Positions 55,601 to 63,914 of a stretch of 64,000 nt of DNA are shown here, piece by piece. Position 1 is the first letter of the stretch, and every line of letters starts with the position of its first letter. Both the position numbers and the translations under genes were made by a program. The notes beneath the pieces were generated by a model. The model worked only from the letters and a program-made list of their open reading frames with translations, did not search any database and was not told where the DNA came from. Source of the DNA: Massilia sp. UMI-21 (GTDB lineage Bacteria; Pseudomonadota; Gammaproteobacteria; Burkholderiales; Burkholderiaceae_D); NCBI GenBank assembly GCA_015277795.1, contig CP063848.1:930001-994000 (forward strand), in the 5' to 3' direction.

Positions 55601-55899
55601 GCCTGAAGGCGGGCGGCGTCGGGCTCAATCTCACAGCGGCCGACACGGTCATCCACTACGATCCGTGGTGGAACCCGGCCAGTGAAAACCAGGCTACCGA
55701 CCGTGCCTGGCGCATCGGCCAGGAGCAGCCAGTGTTCGTCTACAAGCTGATTGCCCGGGGCACGCTCGAGGAACGCATCCAGGACATGCAGCGCCGCAAG
55801 GGCGAACTGGCAAGCGGTTTGCTGGATGCCGATGGCGGCCTGGCGCCTGCCATCGGGGCCGACGAACTGCAGGCGGTGCTGGCGCCCCTGGCCCCCTGA
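52603..55899 (+). CDS. SNF2-family helicase with N-terminal SWIM zinc finger
   Basis: The 1098-residue protein begins with a SWIM domain whose ligands are [11 protein letters not shown] (near residues 72-82). After a long middle region, the SNF2 ATPase core follows: [19 protein letters not shown] (Walker A near residue 660), [39 protein letters not shown], and in the second lobe [55 protein letters not shown]. Such proteins move on or remodel DNA-protein complexes; the bacterial role is not known. ATG 52603 is chosen because the family starts close to this point; ATG 52567 lies upstream in frame. Confidence 0.9.
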   Translation: [1098 protein letters not shown]

Positions 55900-55912
55900 G
55901 GCACGCCGCCCT

Positions 55913-57256
55913 TCAAGGAAGGGCCGGGGTGTCCGCCATTGCCGGCGCGCCCGCTGCTGCCTGTTTTACATCGTACATGGCCTGGTCTGCGCGCGACATC
56001 AGTTCCTGCATGTTGTCGCCGTGTTCGGGGTAATGGGCGACGCCGATACTGGCCGACGTCGCCAGCACCAGACCGTCGCCGAGCGCGAACGGCGCTGACA
56101 GTGCCTGGCGAATCTTGTCGACGACCGGGGCCGCATCCTCGGGCAAGACGATATTCTCCAGCAAGGCCACGAATTCGTCGCCGCCCAGGCGCGCGAGCGT
56201 GTCGCTGTCGCGCACGCAGGCAGCGATCCGGTGCGCGACCTGCTGCAGCAAGCGGTCGCCGACCAGGTGACCATGCTGATCGTTCACTTGCTTGAAACGG
56301 TTCAGGTCGATGAACAGCAGCGCCAGCCTGGTGTGCTGGCGCTGGGCGCGCGCGAGCGCCGTGCCGAGCCGGTCGTGGAACAGGCGCCGGTTGGGAAGGT
56401 GCGTGAGCTCGTCGTGCATCGCCATGAAGTGCATACCGGCCTGCAACTGCTTGCGCTGGATGGCGGCGGCAAGCTGGTTCGCCACGAACAGCAGCAGGTT
56501 ACGGTCCTGGTGACTGTAGGTGCCGCCGCTCGTGCCGTGCAGGACCAGTGCCCCGAGCGTGCTCTGGCCGGCCGGCAAGGGAACCGCCAGCATCGACACG
56601 CCTGGCGCCGGCGGCGGTCCGTCGGCTTCGCTCGACGGCGCCAGCAGCATCGGCGCCTGCCTGGCCACGACCGCCTCGCACAAGCTGCGCATCGGCGTCT
56701 CGAGCCGGATGTCGCAGACCTGATGGGCAAAGCGCAGGCTGTCGCCCGGCCCGTCGCGCAGGGCCACCGCATATCCGGCTGCGGGCAGCAGCTCGCCGAT
56801 GATCTCGTGGCTGCGCTGGAACAGGCCGGCCAGGTCTTCGTTCACGTGGGCGGCTTCGGACAGCGCATACAGTGCGGCCTGAACCGCTTGAGCCTGCTTC
56901 AGTTCGGTCACGTCGCGGGCCACCGCGACCCGTACCCGGTCGGTTTCCGACCAGCGCGCCGACCACATGATGTGCACGATACTGCCATCCTTGCGCAGGT
57001 AGCGGTTCTCGAAATGGATATGGGACCGGCCTCGCATGACGGCCTGGGCGGCGGCCAGGGTGCGCTCGCGATCGGCGGGCAGCACCAGGTCGGCGACTGC
57101 CTTGCCGACCATTTCTTGCAGGGTATAGCCGAAGATGCGTTCGCCGGCCGCACTGACGAACACAAACTTGCCGCCGGCGTCCACGACGCAGACCGCGTCA
57201 AGCAAGAGGTCGGTGAAGTTGCTCACCTGCGTGTCGATTCGGTATCCCATACGCAT
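55913..57256 (-). CDS. PAS-GAF-GGDEF diguanylate cyclase
   Basis: The 447-residue protein has a PAS domain (FTDLLLDAVCVVDAGGKFVFVSAAGERIFGYTLQEMVG, residues 13-50, ending around 130), a GAF domain (about 150-270) and a GGDEF domain (MAMHDELTHLPNRRLFHDRLGTAL, FIDLNRFKQVNDQHGHLVGD, RLGGDEFVALLENI). RDSD five residues before GGDEF fits the inhibitory I-site. It should synthesise cyclic di-GMP under control of a small ligand or redox state. The start is 57256 or 57250; ribosome sites are weak for both. Confidence 0.9.
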   Translation of the reverse strand: MRMGYRIDTQVSNFTDLLLDAVCVVDAGGKFVFVSAAGERIFGYTLQEMVGKAVADLVLPADRERTLAAAQAVMRGRSHIHFENRYLRKDGSIVHIMWSARWSETDRVRVAVARDVTELKQAQAVQAALYALSEAAHVNEDLAGLFQRSHEIIGELLPAAGYAVALRDGPGDSLRFAHQVCDIRLETPMRSLCEAVVARQAPMLLAPSSEADGPPPAPGVSMLAVPLPAGQSTLGALVLHGTSGGTYSHQDRNLLLFVANQLAAAIQRKQLQAGMHFMAMHDELTHLPNRRLFHDRLGTALARAQRQHTRLALLFIDLNRFKQVNDQHGHLVGDRLLQQVAHRIAACVRDSDTLARLGGDEFVALLENIVLPEDAAPVVDKIRQALSAPFALGDGLVLATSASIGVAHYPEHGDNMQELMSRADQAMYDVKQAAAGAPAMADTPALP

Positions 57257-57305
57257 GTATTCTAATGGTGACCGGACCCTAGAATACTATGCGGATAATT
57301 ATTTA

Positions 57306-57680
57306 TTATTCGCCCTTGACAGCCTCGATCAGCTCGACGCGGTTGCCGAAGGGGTCTTCGATGCCCGCGCGGCGTCGGCCGTTGACCTGCACCTCTTCGC
57401 GCACGTCCACCCCGCGTTCGCGCAGCAGGGCGCAATAGGCCGCGAAGTCGGTGACGATGAACGCCGGATGCGCCTTCCTGGCCGGGACGAAGCCGGCTTG
57501 CGCACCGATGTGCAGCTGGCTGCTGCCGGTCTGGAACCAGAGCCCGCCGGAGGCGTTCAGCGGCGCCGGCTTGGGCACCTCGGTCATTCCCAGCACGCCG
57601 CCATAGAAGGCGCGCGCCTGCGCGTCGGTACCGGGAGGGATGGCGACCTGGACATGGTCGATACCGGCAATCTGGGACAT
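57306..57680 (-). CDS. VOC family protein
   Basis: The 124-residue protein starts IAGIDHVQVAIPPGTDAQARAFYGGVLGM and ends IEDPFGNRVELIEA, the two halves of a vicinal oxygen chelate fold. The His near residue 7 and the Glu in VELIE are likely metal ligands. GGAGAA precedes the ATG at 57680, so the longer frame to 57755 is not used. Substrate unknown. Confidence 0.87.
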   Translation of the reverse strand: MSQIAGIDHVQVAIPPGTDAQARAFYGGVLGMTEVPKPAPLNASGGLWFQTGSSQLHIGAQAGFVPARKAHPAFIVTDFAAYCALLRERGVDVREEVQVNGRRRAGIEDPFGNRVELIEAVKGE

Positions 57681-57796
57681 GGCATTCTCCGCAGTGGTTG
57701 GGCGGAGCATTATCGCATCGCCTGGCGGCCATGCAGGCACAGTGCCATGGAACATGCCAGTCGTCGCCGACTGGCATTGGCCTGGGGAGGCGGGAC

Positions 57797-58252
57797 TTAC
57801 TTCGGCATGATCACCGAATCGATCACGTGGATCACGCCGTTGTCGGCGTCCACATCGGTCTTGACGACCCTGGCCTGGTCGACCATGACCGCGCCGCCCT
57901 TGGTGCTGACGGTCAGCTTGCTGCCCTCGACCGTCGGCACCGCGCCCGGCTTGACGCTGGCGGCCATCACCTTGCCCGGCACCACGTGATAGGTCAGTAC
58001 CTTGGTGAGCGCGGCCTTGTCCTTCAGCAGGGCGTCCAGCTTGGCCTTCGGAATCTTGGCAAAGGCTGCGTCCGTCGGAGCAAACACGGTGTACGGGCCC
58101 GGACCCTTCAGCGTGTCGACCAGGCCGGCGGCCTGCACGGCGGCGACCAGGGTATTGAAGTTGCCGGCGGCCTTGGCGGTGTCAACGATATCCGCAGCCT
58201 GTGCCGTGGACAGGGAAAATGCCATGACGGCGCCGAATACGATCTTGATCAT
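57797..58252 (-). CDS. fasciclin (FAS1) domain secreted protein
   Basis: The 151-residue protein has a signal peptide ([19 protein letters not shown]) and one FAS1 domain: [77 protein letters not shown]. Such proteins act in adhesion or matrix binding outside the cell. The ATG at 58252 starts the signal peptide directly, so the 30 upstream residues of the open frame are not used. Confidence 0.93.
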   Translation of the reverse strand: MIKIVFGAVMAFSLSTAQAADIVDTAKAAGNFNTLVAAVQAAGLVDTLKGPGPYTVFAPTDAAFAKIPKAKLDALLKDKAALTKVLTYHVVPGKVMAASVKPGAVPTVEGSKLTVSTKGGAVMVDQARVVKTDVDADNGVIHVIDSVIMPK

Positions 58253-58496
58253 GTGTGCTCCTTGGTTGGGTTGTACCACGATTGCTTCATTCATCCTAGG
58301 TGATGAACCGGAATTTGTCGAGATTTGAACCGGATATAACATGATAAAGGCGGTTCAAATAGGTGTCACGAACCGCTGTTGTTGAGTCATCCTGATTAGG
58401 CTCGGTTCACTCCGTCGCACGCGTATTGAAGTGGAAACATGCGCAATAGCGTGATAATGTGGCCGCCTGCCACTTTCCTCATGAGGGAGCCTTGCA

Positions 58497-60146
58497 TTGA
58501 AAAACCTGACTCTTGCCTTGATTGGCCTGGCCGCGACAACGGTGCACGCGGCGCAAGCGCCGACCTTCGACCCCAAGCGCCTGGCGCAGGACGTGAAGGT
58601 CCTGGCCTCGGATGAATTCGAGGGCCGCGGCCCGAACACCGCCGGTGAAACCCGAACCGTCGACTACCTGATCCAGCAATTCAAGGCGGCCGGCCTGCAG
58701 CCGGGCGGCGACCTGGCCGGTGGCAAGCGCGCCTGGACCCAGGACGTGCCGCTCGGCCGTTTCGAGATCAAGGGCCCGGTCAAGCTGACCCTGACCGAAG
58801 GCGGCAGCAGCCGCGAACTGAAGCAGGGGCCGGACATGGCCGTGCGCGCCTCGATGAGCGGTCTGCAGCACGTGTCGTTCAAGAACGCGCCGCTGGTCTT
58901 CGTCGGCTATGGCGTGACCGCGCCGGAACGCAAGTGGGACGACTTCAAGGGCCAGGACCTGAAGGGCAAGCTGGCGGTGGTCCTGATCAACGATCCGGAC
59001 TTCGAGGCCGGGCAGGGCGAGTTCGGCGGCAAGGCAATGACGTATTACGGCCGCTGGACCTACAAGTTCGAGGAGATGGCGCGGCGCGGCGCGCTCGGCA
59101 CCATCATCGTGCACGAGACCGAGCCCGCCTCCTACGGCTGGCCGACGGTGCAGAATTCGAATACCAATGTGATGTACGACGTGGTGCGCAAGGAGCCGCG
59201 CAAGTCGCACGCCCCGGTGGAAGCCTGGATCCAGCGCGACCTGGCAGCCGCCATGTTCAAGGCCGCCGGCCTCGATTTCGAGGCGCTCAAGAAGCAGGCG
59301 CAGACCCGTGCCTTCAAGCCGGTGCCGCTCAAGGGCGTCACCCTGTCGGCCGACTACGCCGTGGATACCCAGGTCATCAAGTCGAAGAACGTGGTCGCGA
59401 TTCGTGAAGGCAAGAAGCAGCCGAAGCAGTATGTGATCTACAGCGGCCACTGGGACCACCTGGGCGTCGGCCAGCCCGACGCCACGGGCGACAAGATCTA
59501 TAACGGTGCGATCGACAACGCCACCGGCATCGCGGCGATGCTGGAACTGGCGCGCGCCTATGGCAAGCAGCCGGCACCGCAGCGCAGCGTCATGTTCCTG
59601 GCGGTCACCGCGGAAGAGAAGGGCCTGCTCGGCTCGGAATACTACGCATCGAATCCGCTGTATCCGCTGGCCTCGACGGTGGCCGTGATCAACATGGATG
59701 CGCTCAACCCGCGCGGCCCGGCGCGCGACTTCAATATCTCGGGCAGCGCCAGGCTCGAGCTGCTGGACCGCCTGGTGGCCAAGGCCAAGGGCTGGAACAT
59801 GCGCTACTCGCCGGATCCGAAGCCGGAAGCGGGCTATTTCTTCCGCTCCGATCACTTCCCCTTCGCCAAGCGCGGGGTACCGGCGATTTCCTTCGGTTCG
59901 GGCAAGGATTGGGTCGAGGGCGGCACGCAGGCGGGCCTGGCGGACGAAGCGGCCTACACCGAGAAGCATTACCACCAGCCATCCGATGAATTCGACCCGG
60001 CCTGGACCTTCACCGGCATGGCGCGCGACCTCGCGGTGCTGTACGCCGTCGGCGCCGAGCTGGCCAATTCGACGGCCTGGCCGAACTGGGCGCGCGATTC
60101 GGAGTTCCGCGTCACGCGCGACCAATCCGCAGCCGAGCGCAAGTAA
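58497..60146 (+). CDS. M28 family metallopeptidase (secreted aminopeptidase-like)
   Basis: The 549-residue protein starts at TTG 58497 behind GAGGGAG and has a signal peptide (MKNLTLALIGLAATTVHA). A PA-domain insert lies in the middle (about 120-290). The M28 core shows SGHWDHLGVG, GAIDNATGIAAMLELARAY, VTAEEKGLLGSEYYA, INMDALNP and KHYHQPSDEF, which provide the ligands of two zinc ions and the catalytic Glu. It should remove N-terminal residues from peptides in the periplasm or outside. A terminator-like hairpin follows. Confidence 0.92.
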   Translation: MKNLTLALIGLAATTVHAAQAPTFDPKRLAQDVKVLASDEFEGRGPNTAGETRTVDYLIQQFKAAGLQPGGDLAGGKRAWTQDVPLGRFEIKGPVKLTLTEGGSSRELKQGPDMAVRASMSGLQHVSFKNAPLVFVGYGVTAPERKWDDFKGQDLKGKLAVVLINDPDFEAGQGEFGGKAMTYYGRWTYKFEEMARRGALGTIIVHETEPASYGWPTVQNSNTNVMYDVVRKEPRKSHAPVEAWIQRDLAAAMFKAAGLDFEALKKQAQTRAFKPVPLKGVTLSADYAVDTQVIKSKNVVAIREGKKQPKQYVIYSGHWDHLGVGQPDATGDKIYNGAIDNATGIAAMLELARAYGKQPAPQRSVMFLAVTAEEKGLLGSEYYASNPLYPLASTVAVINMDALNPRGPARDFNISGSARLELLDRLVAKAKGWNMRYSPDPKPEAGYFFRSDHFPFAKRGVPAISFGSGKDWVEGGTQAGLADEAAYTEKHYHQPSDEFDPAWTFTGMARDLAVLYAVGAELANSTAWPNWARDSEFRVTRDQSAAERK

Positions 60147-60181
60147 GGAGCAAGGGCAGGGCGCCAGGCGCCCATCCGACG

Positions 60182-60210
60182 ACGCCACCCGGGCTCTCCC
60201 AGGGTGGCGT
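60182..60210 (+). terminator. hairpin after the M28 peptidase gene
   Basis: A 9-bp perfect stem (ACGCCACCC / GGGTGGCGT) with an 11-base loop is followed by TTGTTCGTT. The T-run is broken, so termination strength is uncertain. A second GC-rich inverted repeat (GTTCCGG / CCGGAAC) lies at about 60216-60255. Confidence 0.6.
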
Positions 60211-60336
60211 TGTTCGTTCCGGCGGCGCCTGGCGTCCTGCGCGGCGTGCCGGAACCAATGATCTTGCCACAGGTCTTAATCTTGTTGTCTTCGAAGTAGA
60301 CACGTTGTTCGCGCATGTCTTGAGAGGCTGTAAAGC

Positions 60337-63267
60337 ATGGGGCCGGGGGCGCTTGACGACACCACCATTTCAGCGGAACTGGAGCAATCCTGCGCACAGG
60401 AGCCGATCCATCTGCTGGGCAACGTACAGTCCTACGGCTTCCTCATGGCAGTGGACTTGGCGAGCCGCTGCATTGTCCAGGTCTCTGCCGGGATACTGCG
60501 TCATTGGCCGGGACTGCAGGACGCCGAAGCGCTCCTCGCCAGCCCGCTGTCCGACTGGGTTGACGGCGGAGAAGGCAGCGATGCGCCCGACATCGCATCC
60601 CTGCCCGCGACGCACCCCCTGGCCCTGCCCTGGCGGCCCCGGTTCGAGCGCAGCTTTCCCGCGGTCGACCGCTCTGCTGCGTCGAAGTGGGAATGCCTCG
60701 GGCACCGAAGCGGACCGGTGGCGGTACTCGAATGGCTGCCGCTGAACGCCAACGCGGATGAGTTGTTGCGGCAGAACCAGATGTTTTCCGACTTCGGCGA
60801 AGTGATTGGCCGCCTGCGCCGCACCGACGGACTCGACACATTCTTCGCCGAGTGCGTCCAGGTCATCCAGGAAATGAGCGGATTCGACCGGGTGATGATG
60901 TACCGTTTCCTGCCCGATGGCTGCGGTGAAGTCGTGGCCGAGCGCACCGCCAACGGCTACCCGCAGCAATACCTGGGATTGCGCTTTCCCGCTTCCGACA
61001 TTCCCAGCCAGGCGCGCAGGCTCTACCTGACCAACAAGCTGCGCGTGCTGGCCGATGTCGAAGACGCGACGGATCCGCTGCTTCCTCCCGTCTTGCCCGA
61101 CGGAGAGCCGCTCGATCAAAGCCACTGCCTGTTGCGCGGCTTGTCCCCGGTACACCTGGTCTATCTCCGCAACATGGGCGTGCACGCCACGCTGACCTTG
61201 TCGATCGTGTTCGACGGCAGGTTATGGGGGCTGATCGCCTGCCATCACCATCGGCCCAGGACGCCGCCGTTTCAGCTCAGGGAAGGCATGCGCCAGCTGT
61301 CGGAGCTGTTGGCGGAAATCGTCAACATGCGCATCGAGACCCTGTCCCGCCTGGAGGCGGTGCAACAACGCCTGAAACTCGACCAGTTACTGAACGAATT
61401 TCATCAGGCACTGATTCAGGAAGGCGACATTCCCAACCTGCTGGAATTATGGATGCCCAGGCTGCTGCCGGCGTTCAATGCCGACACCATGGGGGTGCAG
61501 ATCGGTACGCTCGCCTTTGTCGGGGGACCGGGCAAGCGCCAGGGCGCCACGCACCAGATACTCGACGAGGTCGGGGCGCGGCTGGACAGCCAGAGCCTCA
61601 TCCCGCAGGTGTACATGCGCGACGACCTGCTGGCCCCAGAAAAAAATGGCCTGAGCTTCTTGCCGGAAGCGGCGGGCCTGTTGCTGGCGCAGCGGCATGA
61701 CGAGGGCATCATCTTTTGCTTCGTGACGCGACAGGAAGTGGTGCAGCAAGTGCGTTGGGGCGGCGAGCCGGTAAAGGACTACCTGGTCCAGCCAAATGGA
61801 CGGGTGCGCCTGGAGCCGCGGCGTTCCTTCGCTGTGTGGCAGGAGTCGGTGCGGGGGCATTGCGACCACTGGATGGAAACCGATGCGGAGGCGCTGCAAA
61901 ACCTGCTGCGGATGTTGTGCGAGGTGAACAAGCTGCAGATCAACCGGCAAATGCAGGAAACCCTGCACTGGCGCGCCCATCACGACCATCTCACCGGGCT
62001 GTACAACCGCCGGGCCATGGAGGACGAGGTCTCGCGGCGCCTGGAAGACGGCCAGTACGACACCGCGCTGATGCTGCTGGACATGGACCACTTCAAGAAG
62101 ATCAACGACACCTACGGTCACGAAACAGGCGACCAGGTGCTGCAACAACTGAGTGCGCGGCTGAAGGCGGTGATGCGGGAGTTCGACCTGCTGGCGCGCC
62201 TGGGCGGGGACGAATTCATGCTCCTGCTGCGGATTCCCCACCCGAACGCCGCCACCGCCCTGACCTTCGCCGAACGCCTGCACCAGTCGGTGGCCACGCC
62301 CTTCGATATCCGAGGGCAACAATTCCGTTTGGCGATTTCGGTCGGCATCGCAATTCCGCCCGGTCATGGCCGTACGGTCAGCGAACTGCTGCGGCATGCG
62401 GACCTGGCGCTGTACCAGGCCAAGTCCCAGGGTCGCTGCCGCAGCGTGGTGTTCGAACTGGCGATGGCGGCCAACCAGCGCGACCACTACCTGCTCGAAC
62501 GCGACCTCGACGAAGCCGTGGAACGCAACCAGCTTTCGCTGGTGTTCCAGCCCAAGGTCGATCTCATCAGCCATAAGGTGGTGGGACTGGAAGCGCTGGT
62601 CCGCTGGAACCACCCGACCCGGGGCCAGAATAGCCCGGATTCTTTCATTCCGATCGCCGAGAACAGCGACCAGATCATCCGGATCGACCGCTGGGTGATG
62701 CGCAGCGCCATTGCTGAACAGGCCCATTGGCGTAGTCACGGCCTGGCAGGGCTGCCGGTTGCCATCAACCTGTCGATCGCCGATATCCTGTCGCCCAACC
62801 TGACCGGCTACCTGGCCGACCTGCTGGAGGAATACCAGGTTCCCCCGGAGGCCCTGGAAATCGAAGTGACCGAGTCCTGTTTCGTCCGCCAGCTCGACGA
62901 GACCCAGAACGTGCTGCGTGAGCTGAACGAGGCCGGCATCGCCACCTCGCTGGACGACTTCGGCACGGGCTTTTCCTCGCTGAGTTACCTGCGCCAGCTA
63001 CCCTTGCAATGCCTGAAGATCGACCAGTCCTTCACCCGCAGCATGCTGCAGGACCCGAATGCCGAGAAGCTGACCCAGGCCATCGTCGCCATGGGCAATG
63101 CCTTGACCATGACGGTCGTGGCCGAAGGAGTGGAAACCCGCGAGCAGATGAACTGGCTGCTCGCCCATGGCTGCCACATCGGGCAGGGATATTTCTTCAG
63201 CCCGCCGGTGCCGCCCGAAGACGTGCACCACGTGGTCGAACGCATCGAAGTACGCCTGGCCCGCTGA
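60337..63267 (+). CDS. bphP: bacteriophytochrome with GGDEF and EAL output domains
   Basis: The 976-residue protein has a PAS-GAF-PHY photosensory module. Cys19 in QSCAQEPIHLLGNVQSYG is at the place of the bilin-binding cysteine of bacteriophytochromes, PASDIPSQARRLY (218-230) is the GAF signature, and LRGLSPVHLVYLRNMGV holds the conserved His273. The output has an intact GGDEF domain (RLGGDEF near 622) and an intact EAL domain (GLEALVRWNHP near 750, VTESCF, LDDFGTGFSSLSYL, KIDQSFT, EGVET). So it should both make and break cyclic di-GMP under red/far-red light. No heme oxygenase gene for biliverdin is adjacent. Confidence 0.93.
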   Translation: MGPGALDDTTISAELEQSCAQEPIHLLGNVQSYGFLMAVDLASRCIVQVSAGILRHWPGLQDAEALLASPLSDWVDGGEGSDAPDIASLPATHPLALPWRPRFERSFPAVDRSAASKWECLGHRSGPVAVLEWLPLNANADELLRQNQMFSDFGEVIGRLRRTDGLDTFFAECVQVIQEMSGFDRVMMYRFLPDGCGEVVAERTANGYPQQYLGLRFPASDIPSQARRLYLTNKLRVLADVEDATDPLLPPVLPDGEPLDQSHCLLRGLSPVHLVYLRNMGVHATLTLSIVFDGRLWGLIACHHHRPRTPPFQLREGMRQLSELLAEIVNMRIETLSRLEAVQQRLKLDQLLNEFHQALIQEGDIPNLLELWMPRLLPAFNADTMGVQIGTLAFVGGPGKRQGATHQILDEVGARLDSQSLIPQVYMRDDLLAPEKNGLSFLPEAAGLLLAQRHDEGIIFCFVTRQEVVQQVRWGGEPVKDYLVQPNGRVRLEPRRSFAVWQESVRGHCDHWMETDAEALQNLLRMLCEVNKLQINRQMQETLHWRAHHDHLTGLYNRRAMEDEVSRRLEDGQYDTALMLLDMDHFKKINDTYGHETGDQVLQQLSARLKAVMREFDLLARLGGDEFMLLLRIPHPNAATALTFAERLHQSVATPFDIRGQQFRLAISVGIAIPPGHGRTVSELLRHADLALYQAKSQGRCRSVVFELAMAANQRDHYLLERDLDEAVERNQLSLVFQPKVDLISHKVVGLEALVRWNHPTRGQNSPDSFIPIAENSDQIIRIDRWVMRSAIAEQAHWRSHGLAGLPVAINLSIADILSPNLTGYLADLLEEYQVPPEALEIEVTESCFVRQLDETQNVLRELNEAGIATSLDDFGTGFSSLSYLRQLPLQCLKIDQSFTRSMLQDPNAEKLTQAIVAMGNALTMTVVAEGVETREQMNWLLAHGCHIGQGYFFSPPVPPEDVHHVVERIEVRLAR

Positions 63268-63313
63268 AGGCAGACTGATGACAGCGCGAGAAGCGGCCGC
63301 GCGAGCTTGCCGC

Positions 63314-63652
63314 TCAGGCCTTGCGGACGAATTCCGACTTCAGGCTCATGGCGCCGAAACCGTCGATCTTGCAGTCGATATCGTGGTCGGCATCGACCAG
63401 GCGGATATTCTTGACCTTGGTGCCCTGCTTGATCACGCCGCCCGAACCCTTCGGTTTCAGGTCCTTGATGACGGTGACCGTATCCCCATCCTGCAGGATG
63501 TTGCCGGATGCGTCGCGCCAGACCCGGCCGGCTTCGGCCGCCGCGGCCTGCACGGGCCATTCGTGGCCGCACTCGGGGCAGGCGTACTGGCCGGCGCCGT
63601 CTTCATACGTAAAAGCGGACTGGCATTGCGGGCAAGGGGGCAGGGTATGCAT
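63314..63652 (-). CDS. yjdM: PhnA-type zinc-ribbon protein (YjdM family)
   Basis: The 112-residue protein has an N-terminal zinc ribbon ([26 protein letters not shown]) and a C-terminal SH3-like part ([57 protein letters not shown]), both typical of the alkylphosphonate-utilisation-operon PhnA/YjdM family. Despite the name, a role in phosphonate use is not shown. It is the first gene downstream of the second tRNA-Phe in the same direction. Confidence 0.93.
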   Translation of the reverse strand: MHTLPPCPQCQSAFTYEDGAGQYACPECGHEWPVQAAAAEAGRVWRDASGNILQDGDTVTVIKDLKPKGSGGVIKQGTKVKNIRLVDADHDIDCKIDGFGAMSLKSEFVRKA

Positions 63653-63670
63653 GGGAGACCTTTGAAAACA

Positions 63671-63697
63671 AAAACGCCACCCGAAGGTGGCGTTTTT
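63671..63697 (-). terminator. terminator of the second tRNA-Phe
   Basis: An 11-bp stem (AAAACGCCACC / GGTGGCGTTTT) with a 4-base loop has T-runs on both sides, so it can work in both directions. The stem sequence differs from that of the first tRNA-Phe copy. Confidence 0.85.
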
Positions 63698-63707
63698 TTC
63701 TTATTCT

Positions 63708-63783
63708 TGGTGGCCCGGGGCGGAATCGAACCACCGACACAAGGATTTTCAATCCTCTGCTCTACCAACTGAGCTACCAGGCC
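63708..63783 (-). tRNA. tRNA-Phe (GAA), second copy
   Basis: The gene is identical over 76 nt to the copy at 41216-41291, with encoded CCA and anticodon GAA. No partial 3'-end copies lie on its downstream side. Confidence 0.97.
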
Positions 63784-63901
63784 AAGAGAGGCATGATTAT
63801 AGCCAGCGGTTTTCATCTGCGCAAGCCCCCCGGCGCACTTCCGGCGGCCAGCGAGGCCGGCGGCACGCGACAAGTGGTCGAGCGCGCTGTTGACATCTCG
63901 C

Positions 63902-63907
63902 TATAAT
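63902..63907 (+). promoter_or_regulatory. TATAAT box directly before a start codon
   Basis: A perfect -10 box ends seven bases before the ATG at 63915, which would place transcription start at or next to the start codon. The TTGACA at 63890-63895 is only six bases away and so cannot be its -35 element. Confidence 0.4.
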
Positions 63908-63914
63908 GTGTTTC

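Noticed and set aside
53008..55656. 882-codon minus-strand frame opposite the SNF2 helicase
   Set aside because: Shadow caused by codon bias; the composition is unlike real proteins and the plus strand has a complete SNF2 core.
63890..63907. TTGACA and TATAAT as a sigma70 promoter pair
   Set aside because: They are only six bases apart; the usual distance is about 17, so only the TATAAT part can be meaningful.
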